Assembly (NCBI GenBank): GCA_964556545.1
Contig: CAZKWE010000060.1
Span: 1-36,120, forward strand
Source of the DNA: JALSKU01 sp964556545
GTDB lineage: Bacteria > Campylobacterota > Campylobacteria > Campylobacterales > JALSKU01
Reading direction: 5' to 3'
Length of the DNA: 36,120 nucleotides
How positions within the stretch are numbered: the first letter of the stretch is position 1; every line of letters starts with the position of its first letter. This document shows, one piece after another, positions 6,548 to 15,554 of the stretch. Both the position numbers and the translations under genes were made by a program. The notes beneath the pieces were generated by a model. The model saw only the letters and a list, made by a program, of their open reading frames with translations, ran no database searches and was not told the DNA's origin.

Positions 6548-9500
6548 ATGATATTTGAATATTTTTATAAAAGACCGTATCTGCTATACAGTCTTATAGC
6601 CGGTTTTTTTATCATGGGTATTATCGGGCTTAAAACACTTCCTAAAAATCTTTTTCCGGATGCAAATCCTCCCAAGATAGTGGTTATCACAAAAGTTCCT
6701 GGGGCTACAGCCAAAGTGGTTGCTTCAACGGTATCCAAGCCAATAGAACAAGAGTTGTCCCGTCTTGGTTTGATAACGGATGTAAGCAGCGTAAATGTTG
6801 CCAATATGTCTATAGTAAGTGCAGAGTTCGGATATAAAAAAAGTTTAAATGCCGCTGCGGTTGATGTGGCAAATGCACTTAATATCGCAAAAGCAAAAAT
6901 CCCGGCAGGCCTCAACCCTGCTATTTATACCGCAGGTGATTTTACACTCCCTGTAGATGTAATCGCACTAAGTCCGAAAAACAGTTCCATTACATTAGGT
7001 GAAATCAGAAAAATTGCCGACAGTTTTATAAAGCCCCACCTTTTAAGCAATAAAAACATAGGAAATGTTGAAGTTTTTGGCGGATATCAAAGTGCTATCA
7101 ATATTGAAATAGACCCGTTTAAAGCCAAAAAATACGGAGTTAGCTTTGATACTATTGTAAAAATCATTATGGCAAACAATAAAGATATTCCGGTCGGTTT
7201 TATAAAAGGTAAAAACAGTTTCTTTACGGTAACAATATATGGTGAAAAAGATAATGTTTTAAATCTTCAAAATCTTCTTATAAAACCAAATGTCAGACTA
7301 AAAGATATAGCTGATGTTAAATGGGGATACCAAAAAAGAACAAGCGGATATATAGGCAATTCAAAACAGTCTATCGCACTTTCTATCCAAAGAGCACCGG
7401 GAGGCAGTGTGCTTGATGTAAGCAAAGCAGCAAGAGCTGAAATGGCTATGTTGGCTAAAAAGTATAAAAATATAAACTTTTCCATAAGCAATACCCAAAG
7501 AGATCTTATAGAGCAATCCAATACAAATATGCTTGAGGCATTAAGAGATGCGATTATTTATACTCTTTTGGTAATTATGATATTTTTGGGTAATTTTAGA
7601 GCTATCATTGCCGCAGGGCTTTCTATTCCAATGGTTTTTTTCTCGACAATTGCCATCATATGGGTAAGCGGAGGGCAATTAAATATAGTTATTTATACCG
7701 CTATAATTTTGGCTCTTGGTATGCTGACAGATGATGCGGTTGTTGTGCTTGAAAATATAGAAAGACACTTAAACGAAACAACTGAAAATCTTCAGGAAGC
7801 TATAAAAAACGGAACAAAAGAAGTTTTAGCACCGGTATTTGCCGGAACTTTTGCTACTATTGCCATACTTTTTCCTCTTATGTTTGTCGGAGGATTTCCT
7901 CAAAAGATTTTTAAACCCCTTATAGAAACTTTAATCATAGCACTTTTGGTTAGTTACTTTTTATCTATCACATTCATACCGCTTCTCTCAGCCTGGCTGT
8001 ATAAAAACGGAACGGGAAAAACAAAAATAGAAAAAGGTTTTGAGTGGTTTTATCAACATACCATAGGAGGACTTGTAAAACCCTATGAGAGTATTATAAT
8101 GTTTTCAAACAGCGGAGGAATTTTCAAATATCTTAGAAGACTTGTGCTAACACTTGGTGTTATAGCATTTTTAATTTTTAGTCTGAAAAATGTAATGCCA
8201 ACAATCGGAAAAGATACAATGCCTCCGATGGATACGGGTATTATAGAGGCTAAAATCGCATTTAGCACAAATGAAACTGTTGACAGTGCAGAAAAAAAGT
8301 TAAAACCGTTTTTAAAATGGCTGAATTCACAACCGTGGGTTCTTAGAAGTTCCATATCTTTTGGAAGTGAACCGGGAGTGCTTAGTCTTGGAAGCGGAAA
8401 CCTTCCTACTGAAGCAAGTATCACCATTGATGCGGTTAATAGATTTGAGAGAAAATTAACTATTTGGCAGTTGGAAAACATAATACGAAAAAAACTTTCC
8501 ACATTGGAAGCTATAAAAAGAGATGATGTATATGATTTTGGGGCTACTCCCGTTTCAAGTATAAAAGCAACGGTTGATGCAAGGATTAGCGGAGCAAATA
8601 TAGAAGGTATGAATGAATATGCAAAAAAAGCAGCCGAAGCTATGAAAAAAGTAAAAGGTTTAACTTCGGTTTCTCAAAGCTGGGATAAAGATTTTACAGA
8701 ATATATTATAGATGTTGATAGAAATAAAGCCTTAAGATACGGTATCAATCCGCTTCAAATTGCCATGCAGCTTCCTATAAAAGGTCAAATAGTTTCACTC
8801 AATGCAAATTTAGAATCAATGAATACTCAGTTTGTAAGGCTTTATCTAAAAGATAAATTTACCAAAAATCTTGAAACTTTAAAGCTTTTCCCTATAAGTA
8901 CAAAATTTGGAGAAATTCCTCTAAGTCAAATTGCAACTATCAAGAAAAATTTAACTTATGCAAAAATTGAAAGAGACAATATGCTTTATAGTATAGATAT
9001 AAACGGATACAGAGCAAAAAGACCGGTTACGCATTTGACTGATGATGCTGTCAAATTCTTGAAAAATGTAAAGTCGGATAATTTTCATATTAGACAAACC
9101 GGAGATATTGCCCAAATCCATGATAGCTTCTCAAGAATGCTAAAAGCTATCGCTATAGGAATTATCATATTGACAATGAGTTTGATAGCTATTTACAAAT
9201 CCGTCAGGATGGCTTTTATAATGATACTTGTTCTTCCTTTGTCGCTCATTGGTGCGGCATGGGGTATGATGCTGTTTGATAAGCCGAGTTGTATGCCTTC
9301 GCTTATGGGAATACTTCTGCTTTTTGGAATTATAATAAAAAATGCGGTTTTACTGATAGATTTTTATCAGCAATACAGAAAAAACAATCCTCCGTTTGAA
9401 AGTGCTATAAAAAGTGTCAGTGTAAGATTTAGACCTGTTATGATGACTGCTTTCGGCACGATTGCGGGAATGGTGCCTATAGCATTGGAACAAGCTATAG

Positions 9501-9667
9501 GGCTTGAAAGGCTAAGTCCATTGGCTGATGTTGCCATAGGCGGACTTTTGGTGGGAACTTTACTGACTTTGATATATGTTCCTATGTATGCATATATATT
9601 TGATAAGGCAAACAAGACAAGCAACCCTATAAATATTGTAGAAGAAAAGATAGAAAAAATAATTTAA
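6548..9667 (+). CDS. RND-family efflux permease (HAE-like)
   Basis: The 1039-residue inner-membrane pump has the usual 12-TM duplicated layout: TM1 near residue 10, a large periplasmic loop (about 35-330), TM2-6 (about 335-490), TM7 (about 520-540), a second large loop, and TM8-12 (from about 860). Proton-relay residues are present: D395-D396 in ALGMLTDDAVVVLENIER and the TM10 lysine near 931 in GIIIKNAVLLIDF. The DD and KNA patterns fit hydrophobic or drug (HAE) exporters rather than CusA-type metal pumps. It works with the adaptor and channel upstream and is controlled with them by TetR. The short C-terminal tail is normal. Confidence 0.92.
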   Translation: MIFEYFYKRPYLLYSLIAGFFIMGIIGLKTLPKNLFPDANPPKIVVITKVPGATAKVVASTVSKPIEQELSRLGLITDVSSVNVANMSIVSAEFGYKKSLNAAAVDVANALNIAKAKIPAGLNPAIYTAGDFTLPVDVIALSPKNSSITLGEIRKIADSFIKPHLLSNKNIGNVEVFGGYQSAINIEIDPFKAKKYGVSFDTIVKIIMANNKDIPVGFIKGKNSFFTVTIYGEKDNVLNLQNLLIKPNVRLKDIADVKWGYQKRTSGYIGNSKQSIALSIQRAPGGSVLDVSKAARAEMAMLAKKYKNINFSISNTQRDLIEQSNTNMLEALRDAIIYTLLVIMIFLGNFRAIIAAGLSIPMVFFSTIAIIWVSGGQLNIVIYTAIILALGMLTDDAVVVLENIERHLNETTENLQEAIKNGTKEVLAPVFAGTFATIAILFPLMFVGGFPQKIFKPLIETLIIALLVSYFLSITFIPLLSAWLYKNGTGKTKIEKGFEWFYQHTIGGLVKPYESIIMFSNSGGIFKYLRRLVLTLGVIAFLIFSLKNVMPTIGKDTMPPMDTGIIEAKIAFSTNETVDSAEKKLKPFLKWLNSQPWVLRSSISFGSEPGVLSLGSGNLPTEASITIDAVNRFERKLTIWQLENIIRKKLSTLEAIKRDDVYDFGATPVSSIKATVDARISGANIEGMNEYAKKAAEAMKKVKGLTSVSQSWDKDFTEYIIDVDRNKALRYGINPLQIAMQLPIKGQIVSLNANLESMNTQFVRLYLKDKFTKNLETLKLFPISTKFGEIPLSQIATIKKNLTYAKIERDNMLYSIDINGYRAKRPVTHLTDDAVKFLKNVKSDNFHIRQTGDIAQIHDSFSRMLKAIAIGIIILTMSLIAIYKSVRMAFIMILVLPLSLIGAAWGMMLFDKPSCMPSLMGILLLFGIIIKNAVLLIDFYQQYRKNNPPFESAIKSVSVRFRPVMMTAFGTIAGMVPIALEQAIGLERLSPLADVAIGGLLVGTLLTLIYVPMYAYIFDKANKTSNPINIVEEKIEKII

Positions 9668-9680
9668 AAAGGAATTGATA

Positions 9681-10043
9681 ATGGACAATATGGTTAGAAA
9701 TACTATGATGAAAGATGTTACGCAAATGAAAGTGGATATCGAGGAACTTATAGAGCTTATAAATGAAGATAAAGCTATACTTTTAGATATAAGATATCCT
9801 TTTGAAACAAAAGTTTGGAGTGTTAAGTTTGCAGTTGAGATACCGTACAATGAACTTCCTGATAGACTTGATGAACTTCCCGAAGATAAGATTATAGTTT
9901 GCACCTGTCCTGCAGAGTATAGAGCGGATATGGCAAAAGAGTATCTTAGATACAAGGGCTTTAATGCCAAAACTTTAAGCGGTGGATTGATAAGTCTTAT
10001 GCAAAGGCTTAAAGGCTCAAAAGCAAAAGATATAAAAATATAA
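9681..10043 (+). CDS. Rhodanese-like domain protein
   Basis: A single rhodanese domain of about 120 residues. The ATG at 9681 has AAAGGAA at the right distance; an in-frame TTG two codons upstream is less likely. Family features are LLDIRYPFE (the DxR strand) and an active-site loop VCTCPAEYRADMA, where the second cysteine is followed by four residues and an arginine. It ends with the conserved GFNAKTLSGGLISL. The usual GHI(P)GA segment is replaced by WSVKFAVEIPYNEL. Such proteins move sulfane sulfur or sense thiol chemistry in the cytoplasm. It lies 13 bp after the RND gene and 56 bp before a TSUP permease, hinting at a sulfur-related role for the operon; that is inference. Confidence 0.85.
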   Translation: MDNMVRNTMMKDVTQMKVDIEELIELINEDKAILLDIRYPFETKVWSVKFAVEIPYNELPDRLDELPEDKIIVCTCPAEYRADMAKEYLRYKGFNAKTLSGGLISLMQRLKGSKAKDIKI

Positions 10044-10099
10044 GTATCGTATTTGGCAAATATGCAGGAGTAAAACAATAAAATAATATCGGAGATAAA

Positions 10100-10840
10100 A
10101 TGAATATAGTTGACTATATGGAGTATTTTTTGATAACCTTAACGGTTTCATCATTTTTTGCTCTTGGCGGGGTAGGCAGTGCCGTGGCACTGGTACCTGT
10201 TTTTGATATGATGGGACTTAGTTTTAATTTGGCTAAAACTATAGCACTTTTTATCAATACCTCTACTACCATAACCGCAAGTATTATGAATATAAAAAGA
10301 AAAGTTCTTGATGTAAAGTTTGCATTTCCATTAGTGATTGCTTCTATGCTTTTATCTCCGCTTGGTGCATACAGTTCAAAATATATCAATATTCATTATG
10401 TAAAGTGGGGATTTTTATCTTTTTTGATTTTTAGTGCCACGATGATGATGTTTGCTAAAAAAGAAGCCAAATTCAAATATGAAAAAAAGTGGGTACTTTA
10501 TATTGTGGGTGCGGTAGTAGGATATATATCGGGACTTCTTGGTATAGGCGGCGGGGCTTTGGTATTGCCTCTTATGATACTTTTAGGTTATGATGCCAAA
10601 AAAATGGCAATAGCCGTTAGTTTTATGATACCGTTTTCTACATTTAGTGCTTTTTTATCCTATATCTCTTTTGTAAAGATTGATTGGGTTTTGCTTGCTG
10701 TTACGGCAATTGCCGCAATTATAGGCGGTTATACGGGCAATGCTGTTATGCATTTTAAATTAGAAGCCAAACATATTAAAAAAATTATAGCTATGCTTTT
10801 ATACATATTGGCAGCAAAAATGGCTTATTCATTGATGTAA
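10100..10840 (+). CDS. TSUP (TauE/SafE) family permease
   Basis: A 246-residue, roughly eight-helix membrane protein. The N-terminal half has SFFALGGVGSAVALVPVFDMM and the C-terminal half the matching repeat ISGLLGIGGGALVLPLMILLG, the duplicated glycine-rich signature of TauE/SafE (PF01925). The ATG follows CGGAG. Members export or take up sulfite, sulfonates, thiosulfate or small organic acids. The gene probably belongs to the tetR-RND-rhodanese operon, since the 56-bp gap shows no terminator. Substrate cannot be read from sequence; the rhodanese neighbour makes a sulfur oxyanion attractive but unproved. Confidence 0.88.
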   Translation: MNIVDYMEYFLITLTVSSFFALGGVGSAVALVPVFDMMGLSFNLAKTIALFINTSTTITASIMNIKRKVLDVKFAFPLVIASMLLSPLGAYSSKYINIHYVKWGFLSFLIFSATMMMFAKKEAKFKYEKKWVLYIVGAVVGYISGLLGIGGGALVLPLMILLGYDAKKMAIAVSFMIPFSTFSAFLSYISFVKIDWVLLAVTAIAAIIGGYTGNAVMHFKLEAKHIKKIIAMLLYILAAKMAYSLM

Positions 10841-10914
10841 AAAGTAATTTTTACTAATTTTTGCTATACTTTTATAAAATTTAGGGTATTAGAGGTACCC
10901 TTTAGGAAATAATT

Positions 10915-11670
10915 GTGGACCTTGATATACTGAGTTTGTTTTTGCTTTTTCTATCCGGCTTTGGAGCCGGTTTTATTGACTCGATTGCCGGCGGCGGGGG
11001 CATCATAACTCTTCCTGCACTTTTGGCTGTCGGTATTCCTCCTCATCTTGCACTTGGAACAAATAAACTTCAAAGCAGTTTCGGCAGTTTTACAGCTACC
11101 GTAAATTATGCAAAGAGAGGATTGTATGATCCGAAAAAAGTTTTGGAGGGAGTGTTTTTTACTTTTATAGGAGCGGCTTTAGGTTCTTATACGGTACGAT
11201 TTTTTTCGGCAGATTTTTTGGTAAACTTTATCATTTTTATGTTGATAGTGCTTTTCTTTTTTACACTTTTTAATAAAAATCTTGGATTTCAAACAAAAGT
11301 GCATAAGATAAAGCCTCTTTTGTTTTATATCATATTTGGACTTTTGATAGGATTTTATGACGGATTTTTTGGTCCGGGTACAGGTTCGTTTTGGACGATA
11401 GCTCTTATACTTCTTTTAGGACTTGACTTAAAGTCTGCAACTGCACAAACGAAAATATTTAATTTTACAAGCAATATAGTTTCGCTGAGTATTTTTGCTT
11501 TTTCAGGTTTTGTTCTGCTGAAAGTCGGTATTATTATGGGAATAGGCCAGATTGTAGGTGCTTATGGCGGCTCAACCATGGTGGCAAAAAAAGAGGTAAA
11601 ATTTGTAAGATATGTATTTCTTTTCGCAGTAGCGGCAACCATTATAAAACTTGCATATGATAAATGGTAA
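10915..11670 (+). CDS. TSUP family permease, YfcA-like
   Basis: A 251-residue permease, start GTG at 10915 with AGGAAA 7 bp upstream. The N-terminal repeat is GFGAGFIDSIAGGGGIITLPALLAVGIPP with LGTNKLQSSFGS. The C-terminal repeat has GFYDGFFGPGTGSFWTIALIL. This pattern is typical of the YfcA branch, distinct from the permease just upstream, so the two are not a recent duplication. The 74-bp gap contains TATACT/TATAAA-like -10 boxes and a short inverted repeat (AGGGTA-N7-TACCCT, 10883-10901), so it may have its own promoter. Role: exporter of small anions, substrate unknown. Confidence 0.88.
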   Translation: MDLDILSLFLLFLSGFGAGFIDSIAGGGGIITLPALLAVGIPPHLALGTNKLQSSFGSFTATVNYAKRGLYDPKKVLEGVFFTFIGAALGSYTVRFFSADFLVNFIIFMLIVLFFFTLFNKNLGFQTKVHKIKPLLFYIIFGLLIGFYDGFFGPGTGSFWTIALILLLGLDLKSATAQTKIFNFTSNIVSLSIFAFSGFVLLKVGIIMGIGQIVGAYGGSTMVAKKEVKFVRYVFLFAVAATIIKLAYDKW

Positions 11671-11676
11671 AAGGAA

Positions 11677-11769
11677 TTGTTTATACAGTATAAATATATA
11701 GATATATCCAATGATGCTTCCTATATGCTTGCAAAAGCAAATGAAGTTACAAGATTTGAATTTATCTAA
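11677..11769 (+). other. Possible 30-codon reading frame or gene remnant
   Basis: In the same frame as the TSUP gene, right after its stop, a TTG opens 30 codons ending at TAA. The peptide includes YKYIDISNDASYMLAKANE and then VTRFEFI, which reads like real protein rather than random AT-rich translation. The only nearby ribosome-like sequence (AAGGAA) is too close to the TTG to help. It could be a decayed gene end or a chance frame. Confidence 0.2.
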
Positions 11770-11808
11770 AATAATTTTTCTTTATTGAACAGAAGATTTT
11801 GTAAATAA

Positions 11809-11831
11809 GTACCCAACCAATAGTTGGGTAC
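11809..11831. terminator. Hairpin between convergent genes
   Basis: GTACCCAAC and GTTGGGTAC form a perfect 9-bp stem with a 5-nt loop (CAATA), seven bases beyond the stop of the 63-residue gene. Only a weak T-tract (TTATTT) follows on the minus strand and none on the plus strand. It most likely ends the long minus-strand operon and may also block readthrough from the TSUP side. Confidence 0.6.
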
Positions 11832-11837
11832 GAGTGC

Positions 11838-12029
11838 TTAAAAACCGCCTCCCGGATGCATAAGCATACCAAATGTTCCTCCAAAAATCAAACCGAATAG
11901 CATAAATACGAACCATATGATAAAGAGTGCGGGAATGGATGCAAGTGCAAACTTAACTATAAAAACGACCATATCCCAAAAAGGTATGTTTATACCACTT
12001 ATGATAACTTTTGTATCTTTCTCTTGCAT
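11838..12029 (-). CDS. Small single-span membrane protein, unknown function
   Basis: The product is 63 residues; the ATG follows TAGGAG and starts 1 bp after the purN stop. After a short polar N-terminus (QEKDTKVIISGINIPFWDM) comes one long hydrophobic region (about 20-55), enough for one long or two tight helices. It ends in a histidine/glycine tail, MHPGGGF. Ribosome site, tight spacing to purN and the hairpin directly after it support a real gene. I do not recognise a family. Confidence 0.7.
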   Translation of the reverse strand: MQEKDTKVIISGINIPFWDMVVFIVKFALASIPALFIIWFVFMLFGLIFGGTFGMLMHPGGGF

Positions 12030-12030
12030 T

Positions 12031-12606
12031 TTAAACTCCTAATATTTTGATTATTGCGTTGGGTAAAAGGCGATATTCTATCTCTTTGATCTTTTTGGTA
12101 AAACTATCCAAAGTTTCATCCTCTTCTTTTTTGAAACATTCTTGCAAAATTATTTTGCCACCATCAAGTTCGCTGCTTACATAGTGTACACTAACCCCGC
12201 CTATCTTCATATCTGAGTAGAAACTTTTTTCTATAGCATTTGCTCCTTTAAAAAGAGGCAGTAATGACGGATGAAGATTTATAGCTTTTATATTATCGGT
12301 GAAAATGGGAGTTAAGATCCTCATAAAGCCCGCCAAAACCGTCAAATCCGGTTTATAAAAGTTTATAGATTGTACCAATTTTCTATCAAACTCTTCACGA
12401 GAATTGAAATTTTTATGTTCAATTATGCCGAAAGGAATATGGTAATTTTTACATATATCTATACCCTGGGCTTCTTTTTTGTTGCATATAGCTCCCGAAA
12501 TTTCATACAAGCAACCGCCAATCTCTTTTTTGTGAAGTTTTTTTATGATATTTTTTAAGTTTGTACCTTTGCCGCTAAAAAGAACGACTATTTTTTTCAG
12601 AGGCAT
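12031..12606 (-). CDS. purN: Phosphoribosylglycinamide formyltransferase
   Basis: A 191-residue enzyme that transfers a formyl group from 10-formyl-THF to GAR, the third step of purine synthesis, in the cytoplasm. The N-terminus KIVVLFSGKGTNLKNII matches the GART nucleotide-binding start. The catalytic region is present: the conserved AGFMRILTP, then INLHPSLLPLFKGANAIE with the active-site histidine, and SVHYVSSELDGGKIILQ with the active-site aspartate. Length is normal. It overlaps the 3' end of nnr by 10 bp, so its translation is probably coupled to nnr. Confidence 0.95.
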   Translation of the reverse strand: MPLKKIVVLFSGKGTNLKNIIKKLHKKEIGGCLYEISGAICNKKEAQGIDICKNYHIPFGIIEHKNFNSREEFDRKLVQSINFYKPDLTVLAGFMRILTPIFTDNIKAINLHPSLLPLFKGANAIEKSFYSDMKIGGVSVHYVSSELDGGKIILQECFKKEEDETLDSFTKKIKEIEYRLLPNAIIKILGV

Positions 12607-13994
12607 TTTATACCTTCAATCAAGTCGTTCGGAGTTAAAGAATAGTTTGCTTTTTTATATTTTTTTGATGCAAGCGAATGAGCAAGCGAAGCTGTTAGAG
12701 CTGCATCTAAAAGAGTATAACCCTGTGCAAGCAAAGATGCTATAAGACCGGTAAGCACATCCCCGCTGCCACCTTTTGAAAGAGCATTTGTGCCTAAAGA
12801 ATTTATATAAACTATACCGTTTTGAGCTATAAGTGTATTGCTGCCTTTTAAAAGTAAAACTATATTTTTGTATTTTTGGGTAAATTCTCTTGATAGTGCA
12901 AATCTTTTTTGTTGTACCTCTTTTGCATTTATTTCTCCAAAACCGCAAATTTGCAAAAGCATGGCAAACTCTTTTGGATGAGGAGATAAAACTATATTGG
13001 TACGCTTGTTTAAAAATGAGAGTATTATTTTGTTTTTGAGTATGTCGGCATCAAGTATAAGTGGTATATCTCTTTTTTCTATAATATTTTCTATCAATTC
13101 AAGAGTAAATTTTTCTCCCAATCCCATTCCTATAGCTATGGAAGTTGTTTTTTTTGGTATTTGTCTTGAGAGCATGATTTCATCCGGCAGTTTAACGGCT
13201 TTTTTGGAATAAACACTGCATAATCCGCACCCAAATGCGAAAGATGCTTTGGCGGCTATGATGCAGGCTCCTTTTTTCTCTCCGAGAATCATTACAGAGT
13301 GTCCAAAATCACCCTTGTTGGAAGTTTTTTTATTTCTGTAGGGCAAACACATATCCTGTTTTTCAAGTAAATATGTATCTGTTTTATTTTCATAAACAGT
13401 TTTGCTTATTCCGAGATTTGCCATCTTTATTTTTCCTGTAAAATCTTTTGCATTGTCATTAAAAAGCGGAGTTTTATAAGCTCCCATACTGATAGTTATG
13501 TCGGCACAAAAAGCTATGGGAGCAGGATTGCCGTTTGTATTGATGCCGGTTGGTATATCGCAAGCTATTTTATAAGCTTTGAGTTTGTTTAATTCATTTA
13601 TGATTTTTATAATATCATTATTTAAAGACTTATTTAATCCCGAGCCAAAAAGAGCATCTACAATTATATCAGTTTCTTTTAAATCGTTTATTATCTCGAC
13701 ACCCACTTTTTTTGCTCTTTCAAGCTGGATTTTACACATATTTGATTTGGCACCAAAAGGCAGATATAAAAAAACTTTAAAATCTCCATAAAGTATTCTT
13801 GCAAGTGTAATTCCGTCAGCCCCATTGTTTCCCGGACCCGAAGCTATAAAAACCGAACTGCCTTTTTTGAATTTTTTATGAATTTCTCTGCTTATGGATT
13901 GGGCGGCATTTTCCATAAGAATATCTTCATTTAGCCCGAACTCATCATAACATCTTTTATCCAATGAGTAAACTTCATCAAAAACTTTTTGCAT
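12597..13994 (-). CDS. nnr: Bifunctional NAD(P)H-hydrate epimerase/dehydratase
   Basis: A fusion of about 465 residues that repairs damaged NAD(P)H hydrates. The N-terminal YjeF epimerase domain (about 1-205) has MENAAQSISREI and GPGNNGADG (53-61). The C-terminal ribokinase-like ADP/ATP-dependent dehydratase (about 215-465) has KGDFGHSVMILGEKKGA, LSPHPKEFA and the nucleotide-site motif NALSKGGSGDVLTGLIASLLAQG. I start at the ATG at 13994, which has AAGGA at good spacing, not the TTG one codon earlier. A TATAAT promoter (14025-14030) suggests transcription independent of comM. It overlaps purN by 10 bp. Confidence 0.95.
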   Translation of the reverse strand: MQKVFDEVYSLDKRCYDEFGLNEDILMENAAQSISREIHKKFKKGSSVFIASGPGNNGADGITLARILYGDFKVFLYLPFGAKSNMCKIQLERAKKVGVEIINDLKETDIIVDALFGSGLNKSLNNDIIKIINELNKLKAYKIACDIPTGINTNGNPAPIAFCADITISMGAYKTPLFNDNAKDFTGKIKMANLGISKTVYENKTDTYLLEKQDMCLPYRNKKTSNKGDFGHSVMILGEKKGACIIAAKASFAFGCGLCSVYSKKAVKLPDEIMLSRQIPKKTTSIAIGMGLGEKFTLELIENIIEKRDIPLILDADILKNKIILSFLNKRTNIVLSPHPKEFAMLLQICGFGEINAKEVQQKRFALSREFTQKYKNIVLLLKGSNTLIAQNGIVYINSLGTNALSKGGSGDVLTGLIASLLAQGYTLLDAALTASLAHSLASKKYKKANYSLTPNDLIEGIKCL

Positions 13995-14024
13995 CAAATA
14001 TCCTTTTGTATATCCAATTGCAAA

Positions 14025-14030
14025 ATTATA
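14025..14030 (-). promoter_or_regulatory. Extended -10 promoter for nnr-purN
   Basis: On the minus strand ATGGTATAAT lies about 30 bp before the nnr ATG, in the 57-bp gap after comM. The same ATGGTATAAT occurs before tRNA-Ala (32090-32095) and ppaC (33182-33187), so it looks like the local strong vegetative promoter form. There is no clear -35. Confidence 0.5.
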
Positions 14031-14051
14031 CCATTTTTTGTATAAATGAAT

Positions 14052-15554
14052 TTATCTTCTTCTGTAGCTCAAAGCTTCTAACAAATGAGATTTTTTTATT
14101 AAGTCCGATTCGTCTATGTCTGCTATGGTCCTGGCAATTTTTAAAACTTTATTTATGCCTCTTTGGGTAAGAGCAAATTTTGAAACGGCACTATCTATGA
14201 GTATTTTTGCATCATTATGAAGAATACAAAATTTTTCTATATCTTTTTCATCCATTTTTCCGTTTAACTCTTTTTGCCCTCTTTGAAGTTGGAAAGAAAA
14301 AGTTTTTTTAACAATTTTAAACATCTCTTTTGAAGTTATATCGGATTTGTCCGTACTTCTGATTTCATCCATTTGCACATAAAGATCAATTCTATCAAGC
14401 AAGGGTTCGGAAAGTCGGTTTTTATATCTTTGGATTTCAAGTTCCGTGCATCTGCACTCTTTTTCAGAGCTTAAAAGATTGCCGCAAGGACAGGGGTTTT
14501 GTGCAGCAACAAATAAGAATTTTGTATGATATTCCACTTTGGAATTTACTCTTGAGATAAGAACTTTATGATCCTCAAGCGGCTCTCTCAGGCTTTCAAG
14601 TACACTTTTTTGAAAATGCGGAAATTCATCAAAAAACAAAATTCCGTTATTGGCAAGTGCAACTTCTCCCATCATTGCTTTTGCACTTCCTCCGCCAAAT
14701 ATACTCGGACGGCTTGAAGTATGATGAGGAGAGCGCATATTTCTTAAAGGTTTGAAAGTAATATTTTCGTCATTGATAGAGCTAAGCCTTGCATTTTCAA
14801 GTATCTCTTCAAGGCTCATTGGAGGCAGTATGTATCTTAGTCTTTTTGCACACATGCTTTTGCCACATCCCGGACTTCCCTCGTACAATATATTGTGCAT
14901 ACCGCATGCCGCGATAAGAGAAGCTCTTTTTGCAATAGTTTGACCTTTTACATCTTTGAAATCAAGCGGAAATTCATTTTGAAAATAGTACTTTTTTTTA
15001 TTTATCTCAAGATGATCAAACTCTATATCATTAGGATCGGAAAAAGTTTTTTCTTTTGATTTAAAAAAGTTGAGGGCTTCTTCTAAGTGGTTACATGTCG
15101 CTATCTTGATACCCGGAATTTTAGAAATTTTTTCAAAACTTTCCCGGGGAATCAGTACCTTTTTGATTTTATTTTGCTTTACCAAAGACAAAATAATAGG
15201 AAAAAGATAAGTTGTATCTTTAACTTTTCCGTTTAATCCCAGTTCTCCGAAAACAAAAATATCGCCAAAGTCGATATTTTCATTTTGCAAAGCGATAGAG
15301 AGTGCAAAACTAAGATCAAAATGACTTCCTTCTTTTTTTAAATCTGACGGAGAAAGATTTATGGTGATTTTTTGAGGAGGAAATTTATATTTTAAAGCCA
15401 AAAGAGCTGATTTGACTCTATCTCTTGATTCTTGAATGGAAGTATTTGCAAGACCGACTATGCTAAATCCGGGTAATGCTCTTACAAAACTGCTTTCTAC
15501 CTCTACAACCTTTGCTTCACTTATATCTAAAGTTGCACATTTGATAATTTTCAC
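14052..15554 (-). CDS. comM: YifB/ComM-type Mg-chelatase-like AAA+ ATPase
   Basis: The product is 500 residues, from a GTG that overlaps the def stop (GTGA). Domain order is an N-terminal Lon-substrate-like S5 domain (about 1-165), an AAA+ core with Walker A GSPGCGKS (226-233) and ILFFDEF Walker B, then a C-terminal domain with NPCPCG, a CRC pair, and RYKNRLSEPLLDRIDL. The ending ALTQRGINKVLKIARTIADID is typical of the family. In naturally transformable bacteria ComM is a hexameric branch-migration helicase that helps integrate imported DNA. Whether this organism is competent is not shown here. It belongs to the tig-clpP-def row. Confidence 0.93.
   Translation of the reverse strand: MKIIKCATLDISEAKVVEVESSFVRALPGFSIVGLANTSIQESRDRVKSALLALKYKFPPQKITINLSPSDLKKEGSHFDLSFALSIALQNENIDFGDIFVFGELGLNGKVKDTTYLFPIILSLVKQNKIKKVLIPRESFEKISKIPGIKIATCNHLEEALNFFKSKEKTFSDPNDIEFDHLEINKKKYYFQNEFPLDFKDVKGQTIAKRASLIAACGMHNILYEGSPGCGKSMCAKRLRYILPPMSLEEILENARLSSINDENITFKPLRNMRSPHHTSSRPSIFGGGSAKAMMGEVALANNGILFFDEFPHFQKSVLESLREPLEDHKVLISRVNSKVEYHTKFLFVAAQNPCPCGNLLSSEKECRCTELEIQRYKNRLSEPLLDRIDLYVQMDEIRSTDKSDITSKEMFKIVKKTFSFQLQRGQKELNGKMDEKDIEKFCILHNDAKILIDSAVSKFALTQRGINKVLKIARTIADIDESDLIKKSHLLEALSYRRR

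Noticed and set aside
10883..10901. Operator before the second TSUP gene (AGGGTA-N7-TACCCT)
   Set aside because: Arms are only 6 bp with no second copy in the window; mentioned in the gene entry but not called.
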